A stretch of DNA of 64,000 bases from Rhodococcus qingshengii (GCF_021025955.1 NZ_JAJNCL010000011.1:62001-126000); one strand, 5' to 3'; shown: positions 51,190-59,929, numbered from the stretch's first letter. Notes: generated from the sequence alone by a model not told the origin. A program made the numbers and translations.

Positions 51190-51415
51190 CCGTCCATTCC
51201 AGCGGCAGAAACCCTCCCCGCGGGGGTCCTACCCGTTTCGGCGAAACCTATCCCCTGCCGCGCATCTACTCCGCCGACATCGTCGGTGCACGAAGCCTCG
51301 ATACTCCCACCCCGCAGCGCCCGGGCGTCGGTCAGCCGGGCCCGCCGCTGATACGCACAATCGAACAGTCCGCGCTGCTCGATGCACGTTTTCCCGGCCG
51401 CAGGCACTGCCCCTG
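51190..51415 (+). pseudogene. Possible decayed MerR-like gene after copy B
   Basis: One frame reads ETYPLPRIYSADIVGARSLD then TPTPQRPGV, reminiscent of the intact MerR-like protein at 53 kb (YPAYSMG...RSLD...LTPQRS) in the same order. Indels disrupt the rest. The relationship is suggestive only. The cold-shock gene starts 78 bases later. Confidence 0.3.
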
Positions 51416-51492
51416 ATACGGCGTGGAAGAATGAAGCTATCGAGATCGGGACTTCGATGTGAGGGCCCGGATCGAGTTTGTAGGGAGTTTGT

Positions 51493-51696
51493 ATGGCACA
51501 GGGCATCGTGAAGTGGTTCAACGGCGAAAAGGGCTTTGGTTTCATCGCCCCCGACGACGGAACACCGGACGTGTTCGTTCATTACTCTGAGATCTCGGGC
51601 AACGGCTACAAGTCGCTCGACGAGAACCAGCGCGTGGAGTTCGAGGTCGGCCAGGGCCAGAAGGGCCCTCAGGCCACCAACGTGCGCGCTGTCTGA
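51493..51696 (+). CDS. Cold-shock protein (CspA family)
   Basis: A 67-residue OB-fold RNA chaperone. RNP1 is KGFGFI and RNP2 is VFVHYSEI, both intact, and the length is standard. It binds single-stranded nucleic acid and melts RNA structure. It lies between two copies of the structured element, which makes a regulatory link worth testing. Followed by a strong terminator. Confidence 0.95.
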   Translation: MAQGIVKWFNGEKGFGFIAPDDGTPDVFVHYSEISGNGYKSLDENQRVEFEVGQGQKGPQATNVRAV

Positions 51697-51710
51697 CCAG
51701 TGACACATGA

Positions 51711-51742
51711 AGAGGGCCGCACCCGCAAGGGTGCGGCCCTCT
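51711..51742 (+). terminator. Terminator of the cold-shock gene
   Basis: A perfect 14-bp stem (AGAGGGCCGCACCC with GGGTGCGGCCCTCT), loop GCAA, then TCTTCTGC. Confidence 0.88.
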
Positions 51743-51855
51743 TCTGCATCATCACACCCTCTGGGCGCGGTCGCGTCCGCCGAGCGGGCATGAACCCGAG
51801 GGTTCCCGATCTGCACCTTTCTTGCCACCCGCCCTTCGGCGATAAGGTGCTTCCC

Positions 51856-52626
51856 GTGATTTGGATGCCCTGCTCGAAAGCCCGCCGTCAAGCACTGCGG
51901 CACGAGGTCGCCGCCACCGCCGCCACACTGCGAGAACAACTGATCCTCGTGCGCACCATCACCGAATCCGGCGAGTCGCACGGCCCCCGATCAGATGCCG
52001 CTCGCATGCGAGCCAAACCGACACGCGACCATTTCCGCTACGCAGCGATACGCCTCCCACACATCGAACGACAACTCGCCTGCCACTGGGAACACGCTGC
52101 TGCGATGACGTTCTGGTACAACAGCGGTGATCGAGGCTTTGCTCCTGAGGAAAGACGAGCCGGCGCCCTGCTGGCAACACTGCCCTACGGACTCGATACC
52201 CATGCGGCACAGGAAAGTATCGACGCCATCAGCAACCGCGCCGAGGCCCCGCTCCGCCACCAGGCGACCCCGCACACGACCACCACCGCCGTGCACGGAG
52301 CGCTGGCGGTGGTGGATCAGAAAGGTCTGCGTGATCGAATCGCCGATGACCACACGCGATTGAAGTACCAAGACGTCGAGGTGCGCGACACCGCCACGAT
52401 GCTACGAGCACATCACCACTATTTTCCCTGGATCGCGCACACACTCACATACCTGTCCGAACCGCGCTCGCACGCCGAACTCGAACACATCGCCCGACAA
52501 TGGCGCAGCGAACGCGCCAACTACCTCGACACCGCCCCGCCCATCACCATCGCAGCACCCCAGGCCATCGCCGGCTCGAGCACGCCTCGACACCAAAGAC
52601 GAGGAATACGAGAACCTTCCCGGTAA
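51856..52626 (+). CDS. Hypothetical helical protein, 256 residues
   Basis: Predominantly alpha-helical and Ala/Arg/His-rich, no membrane helix. Segments include RRQALRHEVAATAATLREQL and HHHYFPWIAHTLTYLSEPRS. I do not recognise it. The GTG at 51856 has AAGGTG upstream; the frame is open to 51700 but that part overlaps the csp terminator. It lies between the csp gene and copy C. Confidence 0.6.
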   Translation: MIWMPCSKARRQALRHEVAATAATLREQLILVRTITESGESHGPRSDAARMRAKPTRDHFRYAAIRLPHIERQLACHWEHAAAMTFWYNSGDRGFAPEERRAGALLATLPYGLDTHAAQESIDAISNRAEAPLRHQATPHTTTTAVHGALAVVDQKGLRDRIADDHTRLKYQDVEVRDTATMLRAHHHYFPWIAHTLTYLSEPRSHAELEHIARQWRSERANYLDTAPPITIAAPQAIAGSSTPRHQRRGIREPSR

Positions 52627-52780
52627 GAGCGCCGCACTCGGCAGTCCGGCTTCTCCCTCCCGCCACATCGACATCGCATGCCGGTCACGAGCGATGTTCG
52701 TGGGTCCGCCGCAGGCGAAGGACTATCCCCTCGGCAAAGCAAAGCCCCAGACCGAAGACGACCATGTCCGCTATCCACGA

Positions 52781-53075
52781 ATATTTCTACAGCGGCGGAG
52801 GTAGACATCCTCGCTGGAGTGTTGTATCTTTTTTCTCGCAAGAGAAGAACGCAAGAAATGCGGGTGAAATGGACTGCCCGCGTGCAGTACCGCAGGACGG
52901 GGCCGTACCGAGTCCGGTGCAGTGTGTTGTTCGATGTGTGATCGGCTCGGAAGACCCTATTTGGTGGCTTTCGGATGGCTAGGCGAGTCCGGAAACTGGG
53001 AAAAATTGCAGTTCAGTTCAGTTCAGTTCAGTAAGTGAGTTCGACCCGGCCCCCGGCGCATCTTGCGCCGGGGGC
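52781..53075 (+). ncRNA. Conserved ~300-nt element, copy C
   Basis: Starts ATATTTCTAC; dyad TCTAC-N10-GTAGA at 52786-52805; then GAGTGTTGTATCTTTT. The middle has TGCGGG-N12-CCCGC and CAGTACCGCAGGACGGGGCC, as in copy A. (GTTCA)4 at 53011-53030 leads into GTAAGT, and the end is a perfect 11-bp hairpin (53049-53059 with 53065-53075). It directly precedes the intact MerR-like gene, so it probably forms its promoter and 5' leader. Confidence 0.8.
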
Positions 53076-53442
53076 GTCGTACTTTCGAAGAAAGAAGAGC
53101 GCCATCACGGCAGAGCACCCCGCCGGCGACCTGACCGGCAAGTTCGACGACGAAGACTATCCCGCCTACAGCATGGGCCACGCCGCCGAGATCCTCGGCG
53201 TACGGCAAGGGTTTCTGCGCAGCCTCGACGCCGCGAAACTCCTCACCCCGCAACGATCTGAGGGCGGGCATCGCCGCTACTCGCGCTATCAACTACGCAT
53301 CGCCGCACGCGCCCACGACCTCGTCGCCGCCGGCACCGCCCTCGACGCGGCATGCCGCATCATCATCCTCGAAGACCAACTCGCCGAAGCCCGCCGCATC
53401 AACACCGAACTCCAACAAATTCAGCAGGAGACAACGGATTAG
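53035..53442 (+). CDS. MerR-family transcriptional regulator-like protein
   Basis: The conserved part (from about 53150) has the MerR winged-helix: YSMGHAAEILGVRQGFLRSL, then LTPQRSEGGHRRYSRYQLRI, followed by a helix ending LEDQLAEARRINTELQQ. The start is unclear. The only standard start upstream in frame is the GTG at 53035, which would translate through the hairpin of copy C. ACG at 53107 (within GCCATCACGGCA) lies where an ATG would be expected after AAGAAGAG. Start by a rare codon or loss of the start are both possible. Confidence 0.7.
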   Translation: MSSTRPPAHLAPGASYFRRKKSAITAEHPAGDLTGKFDDEDYPAYSMGHAAEILGVRQGFLRSLDAAKLLTPQRSEGGHRRYSRYQLRIAARAHDLVAAGTALDAACRIIILEDQLAEARRINTELQQIQQETTD

Positions 53443-53884
53443 ATAACTCGATCGCATAAGCACAGGGCCGGAGTGACGTCAATGACTTAGCTACCAGTCC
53501 CACGCTGGCGATGTTGATGTTAATGCCGCCCGTTCCGGAGTTCACGTTACCGGGAGCAGCTGGGGTGGACCCGGTTCCGCTGACGCTGGTGCAGTACAAC
53601 TGAGATGTCTGTGTGCTGACCGGCAGCAAACACCACTCCGGGGGAATCGCCGATGGGCTCCGAGGGCGGGTTACCGGTGGTGGTGAGGTGCAGGTTGTTC
53701 GGTTCGCCGTGGAGCCGAGATAGTAGTTGTCGGGTCAGGTCGTTACGCCGCGTTAAGAACCTGAAAACTCGGTGAGCAAACCTTCCTTTCCCAGGTGAAG
53801 CGGCGGATTATCGAAGTGGCCGCGCATCTGGTTACCGCGCGGCATGTCGAGCGCGCCTGAAGGCACAACGGGCCGGGAGGTCAC
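53443..53884. other. Gap with probable gene fragments
   Basis: No intact gene. On the minus strand, short protein-like runs (PNNLHLTTTGNPPSEP in one frame, NVNSGTGGININIASVGL in another) suggest a broken secreted protein. The right edge of the island is placed here. Confidence 0.4.
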
Positions 53885-54406
53885 ATGCTGCTACATCAAT
53901 CGATCGGGTTGGAGCGCTTCAACGAACTACCGCGACAGAAGGCGGTTCACGCACTGTTCGAGTGCTGCTGCTCGCTGACGTGGGCCGGATGGGTCAGCGA
54001 CGGACGCCCGTTCGCCGATCACGCGGAGATCCTCTCGCGAGCCGAGGACGCGATTCTCAACCTCTCGGACGAGGACGTCGAGCGAGCATTGCAGTGCCAT
54101 CCACCCGTAGGCGTGCGCAAGAACAGCGTGCCGTCCCACCTCGAGCAATGCTCGATCTGGGTTCCGGACGACGCCGTCATGGCAATCATCTATCGCGCCG
54201 GCGAGGAGTACGAGCGCAACTTCGGCTTCCGGTATCTGTGGTGTTCGCACGGCCATGACGCCGACGACCTCCTCGAGAACATCAGCCAGCGCATGTCCAA
54301 CGAACGGTCCGTCGAGCGCAAGGTCTGCATCGACGAGCTCGCCAAGATCACGCGGACGCGGATCGAGCGGATGCTGGGACCCGAAGACGGATATCCCGAG
54401 TACTGA
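53885..54406 (+). CDS. 2-oxo-4-hydroxy-4-carboxy-5-ureidoimidazoline (OHCU) decarboxylase
   Basis: A 173-residue protein of the uricase-pathway decarboxylase family, which forms (S)-allantoin. The N-terminus GLERFNELPRQKAVHALFEC and the C-terminus DELAKITRTRIERMLG fit the family, and the active-site His-Pro is in CHPPVG. No uricase or hydroxyisourate hydrolase gene is next to it, so pathway partners lie elsewhere. Confidence 0.82.
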   Translation: MLLHQSIGLERFNELPRQKAVHALFECCCSLTWAGWVSDGRPFADHAEILSRAEDAILNLSDEDVERALQCHPPVGVRKNSVPSHLEQCSIWVPDDAVMAIIYRAGEEYERNFGFRYLWCSHGHDADDLLENISQRMSNERSVERKVCIDELAKITRTRIERMLGPEDGYPEY

Positions 54407-54411
54407 AAAGA

Positions 54412-54447
54412 AAAGCGGGTGCGGCGCTTTCGCGCCGCACCCGCTTT
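54412..54447. terminator. Bidirectional terminator
   Basis: A perfect 16-bp stem (AAAGCGGGTGCGGCGC with GCGCCGCACCCGCTTT), loop TTTC, between the converging OHCU decarboxylase and terB genes. Confidence 0.92.
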
Positions 54448-54462
54448 CATGCTCTGAATCGA

Positions 54463-54918
54463 TCAGAGGTCGAACTCGGCCGGAGAGATTCCGACTGCAA
54501 AACACATGTCGCGTACGACGCCGCGCTCGTGCTCGTCGAAGTTGCCGTCGGCGCCGCCGATGATGATGCCGATCTGGATGACCGCGCGAGCCTGATCCTG
54601 CTTCGACTTGAGCTTGGCGATGGTCGCGGTTGCCTCGACCTTGCCGAACTCGTAGTCCGAGGACAGCTTGCTGCAGTACCAGTCGAACTGCTCACGAAGC
54701 TCGTCCGGCGGGAAGACCGCGAGCGACTCGTTGCTCATGATCAGCGCGGCGGTCTTCTGACGCTCCGACGGATCGATCGAACCGTCTGCGGCGGCGATCA
54801 ACGCGCACATCGCCATGCTCGCGTTCTTGAATTCCTTGTTCTGGAACTGGCTGGTCTTTGTCTTGAGCTGGCCGTTCATCTCCTGAGCCTTAGCCTTCAA
54901 CTGATCCCAGAATGCCAT
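54463..54918 (-). CDS. TerB-family tellurite resistance protein
   Basis: A 151-residue all-helical TerB protein. Its two acidic metal-site motifs are AADGSIDPSER and GGADGNFDEHER. TerB works with TerD/TerC-type proteins in membrane-associated chemical-stress systems. AGGAGA precedes the ATG at 54918. Last gene of the ter module on this strand. Confidence 0.9.
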   Translation of the reverse strand: MAFWDQLKAKAQEMNGQLKTKTSQFQNKEFKNASMAMCALIAAADGSIDPSERQKTAALIMSNESLAVFPPDELREQFDWYCSKLSSDYEFGKVEATATIAKLKSKQDQARAVIQIGIIIGGADGNFDEHERGVVRDMCFAVGISPAEFDL

Positions 54919-55002
54919 GAGTCTCCTCGAGTATTGCCGCCACACACCGCGCGTGGTCGTACCACCACTCTGCCTGTGCGCTCGGCAATTCGCCATCGGC
55001 CG

Positions 55003-56559
55003 CTAGGTGCGGTCGAACACTGCCAGAATTCGCGACTCGGAGATCGGGTCGAGCACGTCCGGAGTGAAGTGCCATTGCGTGCGGGTCCACGGGTCGTGAA
55101 CCTCCGTCTGCCCTGCTGCCGAAAGATGTTGACACCCCTCGGACAGCGCGGCGACGGATTCTTCCGCGAAGTTCGACTCGTCCTCTCCGACAATCAGTAT
55201 CGACAAACCGATTGCCGGCCCGCGTTCGGCGAGGAATATGATGGTCTGTGCGTCTTCGGCGGAGTATCCGTGCGGGAAATCGCTGAGAATCAACAGGCGA
55301 AGGGAACTCGGGCCATCTGCGACACCGCTCATTCGCGCGAGTTCGCCCATGTCGACGGCCTCGGCAAGTGCCCGCAGGCGCGCTGAGATTTCGGTGTGAG
55401 CGGTGATGACCGGCCCCGCGAGCATCGGTGCCAGTCTGTCGGTCAACGGCGTGAGCGAGCCGGTCAGATCGACGACGTCGAGTAGCGGCATCGGGCCCGC
55501 GGCCATGACGCGCACGGTGACGGCACTGATCAGTCCGAGCGCTGCTTTGCTCGACGTACTGTCCACCCAGATGGGCCGACGCAGTGGCAGCGGGACGCAG
55601 TAGGGAACGGTGAGCGTGCCGCGGTCCGGAGCCGAAAGCTCGCCAAGACGCATTCCGTCGCTGACGGCCGTGATCTGGGCCGGATCAGTTGTACCCGCCC
55701 ACGACACCGACTTCCACGACGCCATCGACCGTGGGAGCACGCCGTCGATCACACCGAGTTCGTGTGCAAGCTGGGCGCTGTCACGGGCGTGGTTGTCCCG
55801 CGCGAGTGAGACGAGGTCGTCGTGACGCTTCTGTGCGGCGTCGCGCGCCGCCACTCCCGCTGCCGAGTTCCGCAACGACGGATCTGCGACGGCTGCGGTC
55901 AGATCTTCGTCCAACCGAGCCAGCGCGTACTCGCTGCTGGAGACGAAGGAAGCGGCAGATCGCGAGGCGTCCTCGAAGATCATCCACGCGCGCTCGAGGC
56001 CTCGGCCCACCTCCAACGGCTCCACCGCGGAGTCCCACGCGGGCGCGGCTGTCGGGGCTGGTTGTGCCGGCTCGTCGTCCACCTCGACGCCGTGCACCGA
56101 GATCAGTTCCGCCAAACCACCCGCATAGCCCTGCCCTACGGCCCGAATCTTCCATGCACCGGATTTTCGGTACAGCTCCCAGCAGATGACCGCTGTTTCG
56201 GTGCCTGCGGTGGGGATCGCGAATTCGGCTAGGACCGAACCGGATTGATCGCTCAGGGTGGCGGAGAGCCCGGCCGTGCGAAAGGCTCCCGCGGCCGTCG
56301 CTGCCGGATCCACGCTGACGATGCACAACACGGCTGCCGTATCGGGGTGAAGTCGATCGAGTTCCACTCGAATGCCGCTCTGGTCGAGTTGCACTCCAGC
56401 GGTGGACGGTTGGTTGTAGAACACGAAGTCCGCGGACGTCAATGCCCGCAGGTTCGCGTCCACCACCAGTGCCGACACGTCGAACGGCGTCTGGCTCTCG
56501 GCTCGAAACGTCACCACGGGCGCCGGCAGCGGCGCGTTCTGTCCGGGAACAAAAGTCAT
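55003..56559 (-). CDS. TerD-domain protein fused to a degenerate FtsK/HerA-like ATPase domain
   Basis: About 518 residues. The TerD domain occupies residues 1-165 (ADFVFYNQPSTAGVQLDQSG, GAWKIRAVGQGYAGGLAEL). After an Ala/Pro linker and helices comes an ATPase-like region: WVDSTSSKAALGLISAV stands where a P-loop would be but lacks GKS/T, PLLDVVDLTGS resembles a Walker B strand, and LLILSDFPHGYSAED with LSILIVGE resembles later core strands of FtsK-type ATPases. It is probably a catalytically dead ATPase acting as a scaffold. The domain call is inference. Confidence 0.75.
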   Translation of the reverse strand: MTFVPGQNAPLPAPVVTFRAESQTPFDVSALVVDANLRALTSADFVFYNQPSTAGVQLDQSGIRVELDRLHPDTAAVLCIVSVDPAATAAGAFRTAGLSATLSDQSGSVLAEFAIPTAGTETAVICWELYRKSGAWKIRAVGQGYAGGLAELISVHGVEVDDEPAQPAPTAAPAWDSAVEPLEVGRGLERAWMIFEDASRSAASFVSSSEYALARLDEDLTAAVADPSLRNSAAGVAARDAAQKRHDDLVSLARDNHARDSAQLAHELGVIDGVLPRSMASWKSVSWAGTTDPAQITAVSDGMRLGELSAPDRGTLTVPYCVPLPLRRPIWVDSTSSKAALGLISAVTVRVMAAGPMPLLDVVDLTGSLTPLTDRLAPMLAGPVITAHTEISARLRALAEAVDMGELARMSGVADGPSSLRLLILSDFPHGYSAEDAQTIIFLAERGPAIGLSILIVGEDESNFAEESVAALSEGCQHLSAAGQTEVHDPWTRTQWHFTPDVLDPISESRILAVFDRT

Positions 56560-56599
56560 ACCCACAGCAGCGAACTATGCCATGACCGGGCTCTCTCGG

Positions 56600-57493
56600 T
56601 CAGCCTTGCAGGTCCGCCACCACTAGATCGGCCACCGCGGTCATCCCGGCGTCCGTGAAGTGCAAGCGCTGCGCCGTCGACTCCGAGAACAAGCCCTCGA
56701 ACCAACGCTGATCTGCACTCGCACACGCATCGTGCCCGCCGGCGATGCTCGCCGCCGCAATGTCGACAGTGCGCACACCGTGGGCGTGAGCGACCTCGTC
56801 GAACTTCGTGTTGTAGCGAGCGAAGTAGTCCATGAACCAAGCTGCGTCGGCGTCGGAGAACGGGATGTTCGGCCAGCATCCGCGAGAGGAGATCATGCCG
56901 CCTTCACCGATCAGATAGATGCGAGCGTTGGGCGCGCGCTGCGTGACAGCTGTCAGGATGCGATCCAATTCTCCGGCAGCCCGGTCGATTCCGGACTGCG
57001 CGACGGAATTCGCGAGCGGGTCGTACCGGCATCCACGATCGGTTCCCGGTCCCGGAGCGACGCACAGAGGGCCGAGGAAGATGCTGTTGGAGTCGTTGCC
57101 GCCGATCGAGATGGTGATCAGGTCGGTATCCGGGTAAACGGCATCGAGTTGGACGGGCCAGTAGTTCGGAATGAGCTGTGGGGTGTCGATGATGTTCTCG
57201 GCGCGTGCCGCGCTGCAGGAGACATCAGCGAACTCGGCCACGTCGAGCGCCCGCGAGATCTTGCCCGCGAAGTTCTCGTACGAACGCGAGCAGGCGTCGG
57301 GATACATCGGTTCCAGCCGAGGGCCGGAGGCACGGGAGTCACCGAGGGCGACGTACTTGATCCCGGTCTCGGATACACCTGACAGCGTTTCCGCCTGGGG
57401 CACCGAAGCCTGCGCGATTCCGGTGCTCACGAGCGCCAGCACAACGCCTGCGACAGCCGCCGCCCGGCCGAGAAGTTTCCCTCGAATGATCAT
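56600..57493 (-). CDS. Secreted SGNH/GDSL hydrolase
   Basis: A 297-residue esterase with a signal peptide (GKLLGRAAAVAGVVLALVST...AQA). Block I is YVALGDSRASGP with the catalytic Ser, block III ISIGGNDSN, and block V near the C-terminus contains LHFTDAGM with the catalytic His. Six cysteines suggest disulfides. It is exported and interrupts the otherwise cytoplasmic ter genes; it may be an unrelated insertion. Confidence 0.88.
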   Translation of the reverse strand: MIIRGKLLGRAAAVAGVVLALVSTGIAQASVPQAETLSGVSETGIKYVALGDSRASGPRLEPMYPDACSRSYENFAGKISRALDVAEFADVSCSAARAENIIDTPQLIPNYWPVQLDAVYPDTDLITISIGGNDSNSIFLGPLCVAPGPGTDRGCRYDPLANSVAQSGIDRAAGELDRILTAVTQRAPNARIYLIGEGGMISSRGCWPNIPFSDADAAWFMDYFARYNTKFDEVAHAHGVRTVDIAAASIAGGHDACASADQRWFEGLFSESTAQRLHFTDAGMTAVADLVVADLQG

Positions 57494-57652
57494 CTACTGT
57501 GCCAAGTCCTCTCGCGCACGGCCGCTCGACTGACGGCTCGACATGCCGCATGAGGTTAACGCACAGAGGGGACAACGATGTCCGGTTCGGCAGACGGCGA
57601 TCGAAACCACCTACCGCCGAACCGGATTCGTCAGAACTTATGCAGTCTCGAC

Positions 57653-59044
57653 TCAAGCAGTGAGGAAGCGACCCAGCTGCGGCGCAGCTTCTCCCGCATG
57701 CTTGGCCTGGATACCTTCACCGATGGCCTGCAGCTTCCATTCACCGTTCGCGCGGTACACCTTGGCCATCACCATTCCGGTGAACGCCATGCCGCCCTGG
57801 AGCGTGTATCGGGCGAGCTCGGAGTTGGTGGTGCTGTCCACGAGACGGCAGAAAGCATTGGAGACCTGCTCGAACGTGTGTCCGCGGTACGAGGTCACGG
57901 TGAAGATCACGGTGGTGACGTGAGCCGGGACCCGTTGCAGATCGACGAGCATGACCTCGTCGTCGCCGTCTCCGTCGCCGGTCAGGTTGTCACCCATGTG
58001 ACGGACCGAGCCGTCTTTGGACGTCAGCTGACCGTAGTAGCAGACGTCGACGAGATTGCCGTCGGCGTACAGGAGAGCCGAAGCATCGAGGTCGACGTCG
58101 GCCGTCCGGCTTCCGAACAGGCCGCTCTTCTTGATCGGATCCCAACCCAGACCCATCTGGATCATGGTGAGCGCGACGCCGCCCTCCTTGCGGAGCGTGA
58201 CCTTCTGACCCTTGGTCAGGCTGACGGGACGTCCCTTGACCAGGCTCACCTCGGGCTGCTGCGCCGGCGGCTGGTTCTGCACGGGAGGCGCCGGGGGCGC
58301 CTGGTTGTACGTGGGCTGCTGGTTGTACGCAGGCTGCTGAGCCGGTGGGTATGCGGGCGGCGTCGGCCCCTGGTTGTAGGCGGGCGGCTGGTTGTACGCG
58401 GGCGGGGCCGGCGGAACCGGCGGCGCGTTGTACGAAGGCTGCTGCGGCGGCTGGTTGTATGCCGGCGGCGCCGGAGCGACGGACGAGGGCGGCGTGATCG
58501 GAGCCGGAGCCGCGACCGGAGTGGGCGGCGGCGGCGCGGGCGCATCGTCGACGGACACACCGTGATCGGTGACCAGCGCGGCAAATCCACCCGCGTACCC
58601 CTGGCCGACAGCGCGCACCTTCCACGCACCCTGGCGGCGGTACACCTCGAGTGCGATGACGATGGACTCGGCGGTGAGGCCGTCGATCACGTACTCGTAC
58701 AACACGTTCCCGGCCGCGTCGGAAACCCGAGCGGTCGGTGCAGCGCTGCGCCCGAAGTTCGACGAAGCGTCGTCGAGCGTGATGACGGCGCGAACCTGCT
58801 CGATATCGGCGGGTACGCCGGCGAGTGAGACTCGGAGTGAGGCAATGCCACCCGGGTTGGGCACCAACTGCACACCGGGTCCGGTCGGCTGGTTGAAGAA
58901 GACGAAGTCGGCGTCGGAACGAACTTTTCCGTTGCTCGTCACGAGGAGTGCAGACAGGTCAGCGGCCGCAGCCAGCTGAACCGACACAACTACATCCGAG
59001 ACGTCCAACGGGCCGTTCTGCCCCTTGGCAAGCGATACAGACAA
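57653..59044 (-). CDS. Double TerD-domain protein with Pro/Gln-rich linker
   Basis: A 463-residue protein. The first TerD domain (1-165; DADFVFFNQPTGPGVQLVPN) and the second (about 275-463; GGVALTMIQMGLGWDP, DLDASALLYADGNLVDV) are joined by a ~110-residue linker of repeated PAYNQP-like units. TerD domains bind calcium through acidic loops such as GDGDGDDEVMLVDL. The TTG start has AAGGGG 7 bases upstream. Confidence 0.9.
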   Translation of the reverse strand: MSVSLAKGQNGPLDVSDVVVSVQLAAAADLSALLVTSNGKVRSDADFVFFNQPTGPGVQLVPNPGGIASLRVSLAGVPADIEQVRAVITLDDASSNFGRSAAPTARVSDAAGNVLYEYVIDGLTAESIVIALEVYRRQGAWKVRAVGQGYAGGFAALVTDHGVSVDDAPAPPPPTPVAAPAPITPPSSVAPAPPAYNQPPQQPSYNAPPVPPAPPAYNQPPAYNQGPTPPAYPPAQQPAYNQQPTYNQAPPAPPVQNQPPAQQPEVSLVKGRPVSLTKGQKVTLRKEGGVALTMIQMGLGWDPIKKSGLFGSRTADVDLDASALLYADGNLVDVCYYGQLTSKDGSVRHMGDNLTGDGDGDDEVMLVDLQRVPAHVTTVIFTVTSYRGHTFEQVSNAFCRLVDSTTNSELARYTLQGGMAFTGMVMAKVYRANGEWKLQAIGEGIQAKHAGEAAPQLGRFLTA

Positions 59045-59071
59045 CTAAATCCCCTTCATAGAGAGCGTGTA

Positions 59072-59929
59072 TTACCCGAGCGCGGAAGAGAACCACCGCA
59101 AGATCTCCGCGCTCGCTGCGATACCGGACCTTTCTGTCACAGTAACGGTCGGCCGTTGCCAATTCAGTTCTTCCAGCTCACCGTGCCTCGGCCGGATCGC
59201 GAAATCGGAGTATTCGAGCATGTCCGCATCCAACGCACCGTCACCAGCCGAGATAACGACGGCTGACTGATCCAGATCACCCGACTCGACCAATCTGCGG
59301 CGCACCTCTGCCAGCGCGCGTGACTTCGACACGGCGTCGGGCATCGTGTAGATCTTCCGGCCTTGACGAGAAACGCTCCAGCCTCGTGCCACGCACCAGT
59401 GATTCCATTCGGTTTCGAAATCACTCGGCATCACGGCCAGATCGACGACCAGGTACGGAAACAGATCGTCGGCAACACGAATGGATCTGACCCAGCTCGA
59501 GTCGATCCGCGATTCCAGTTCCGCATGAACCTGCGGCAACTCGGCGCCGGCCTTACGAGTCGAACGGTCGATCTCGTTTCGCCACTCGAGATCGGCTTCG
59601 CCGTCCACCAGGATGTTTCCGCCGTTGCTCGTGATCGCGTACTTCCACGGTCCGCCGGGAAGGTCGATCCGCTGGAACTGTGCAATGGTCCTGGTGGTTG
59701 TCGGAATCACCGGAACCCGCGAGCTGAGCGCAGTCAGCAATTCGATCGATTCGACGCTCATGTGTGAGAGCGGACCGCCGTTGTAATACTCGACGCACAG
59801 CGGGCTCGGTGCCGAATCCAGATCGGAGCCACTGGGATCACCGCCGATCGCGGCCTGTGAATAGATCATCGTGCGGTCCAGATCGGTGGCGATCAAGACC
59901 TGGGACGCAACGATGTCCACACGGCTCAC
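59072..59929 (-). CDS. HAD-superfamily hydrolase of the ter module
   Basis: About 285 residues. Motif I is ATDLDRTMIYSQ (two Asp), a threonine motif is VPTTTRTIAQF, and motif IV is ISAGDGALDADMLEYSDFAI. A cap domain with SNGGNILVDG lies between. It matches HAD proteins that accompany PRTase and StiP genes in ter clusters. The GTG at 59929 overlaps the upstream stop (GTGA). Confidence 0.82.
   Translation of the reverse strand: MSRVDIVASQVLIATDLDRTMIYSQAAIGGDPSGSDLDSAPSPLCVEYYNGGPLSHMSVESIELLTALSSRVPVIPTTTRTIAQFQRIDLPGGPWKYAITSNGGNILVDGEADLEWRNEIDRSTRKAGAELPQVHAELESRIDSSWVRSIRVADDLFPYLVVDLAVMPSDFETEWNHWCVARGWSVSRQGRKIYTMPDAVSKSRALAEVRRRLVESGDLDQSAVVISAGDGALDADMLEYSDFAIRPRHGELEELNWQRPTVTVTERSGIAASAEILRWFSSALG

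Noticed and set aside
53399..53629. A 76-codon minus-strand frame
   Set aside because: Overlaps the MerR-like gene end and reads like a fragment of a longer broken protein.
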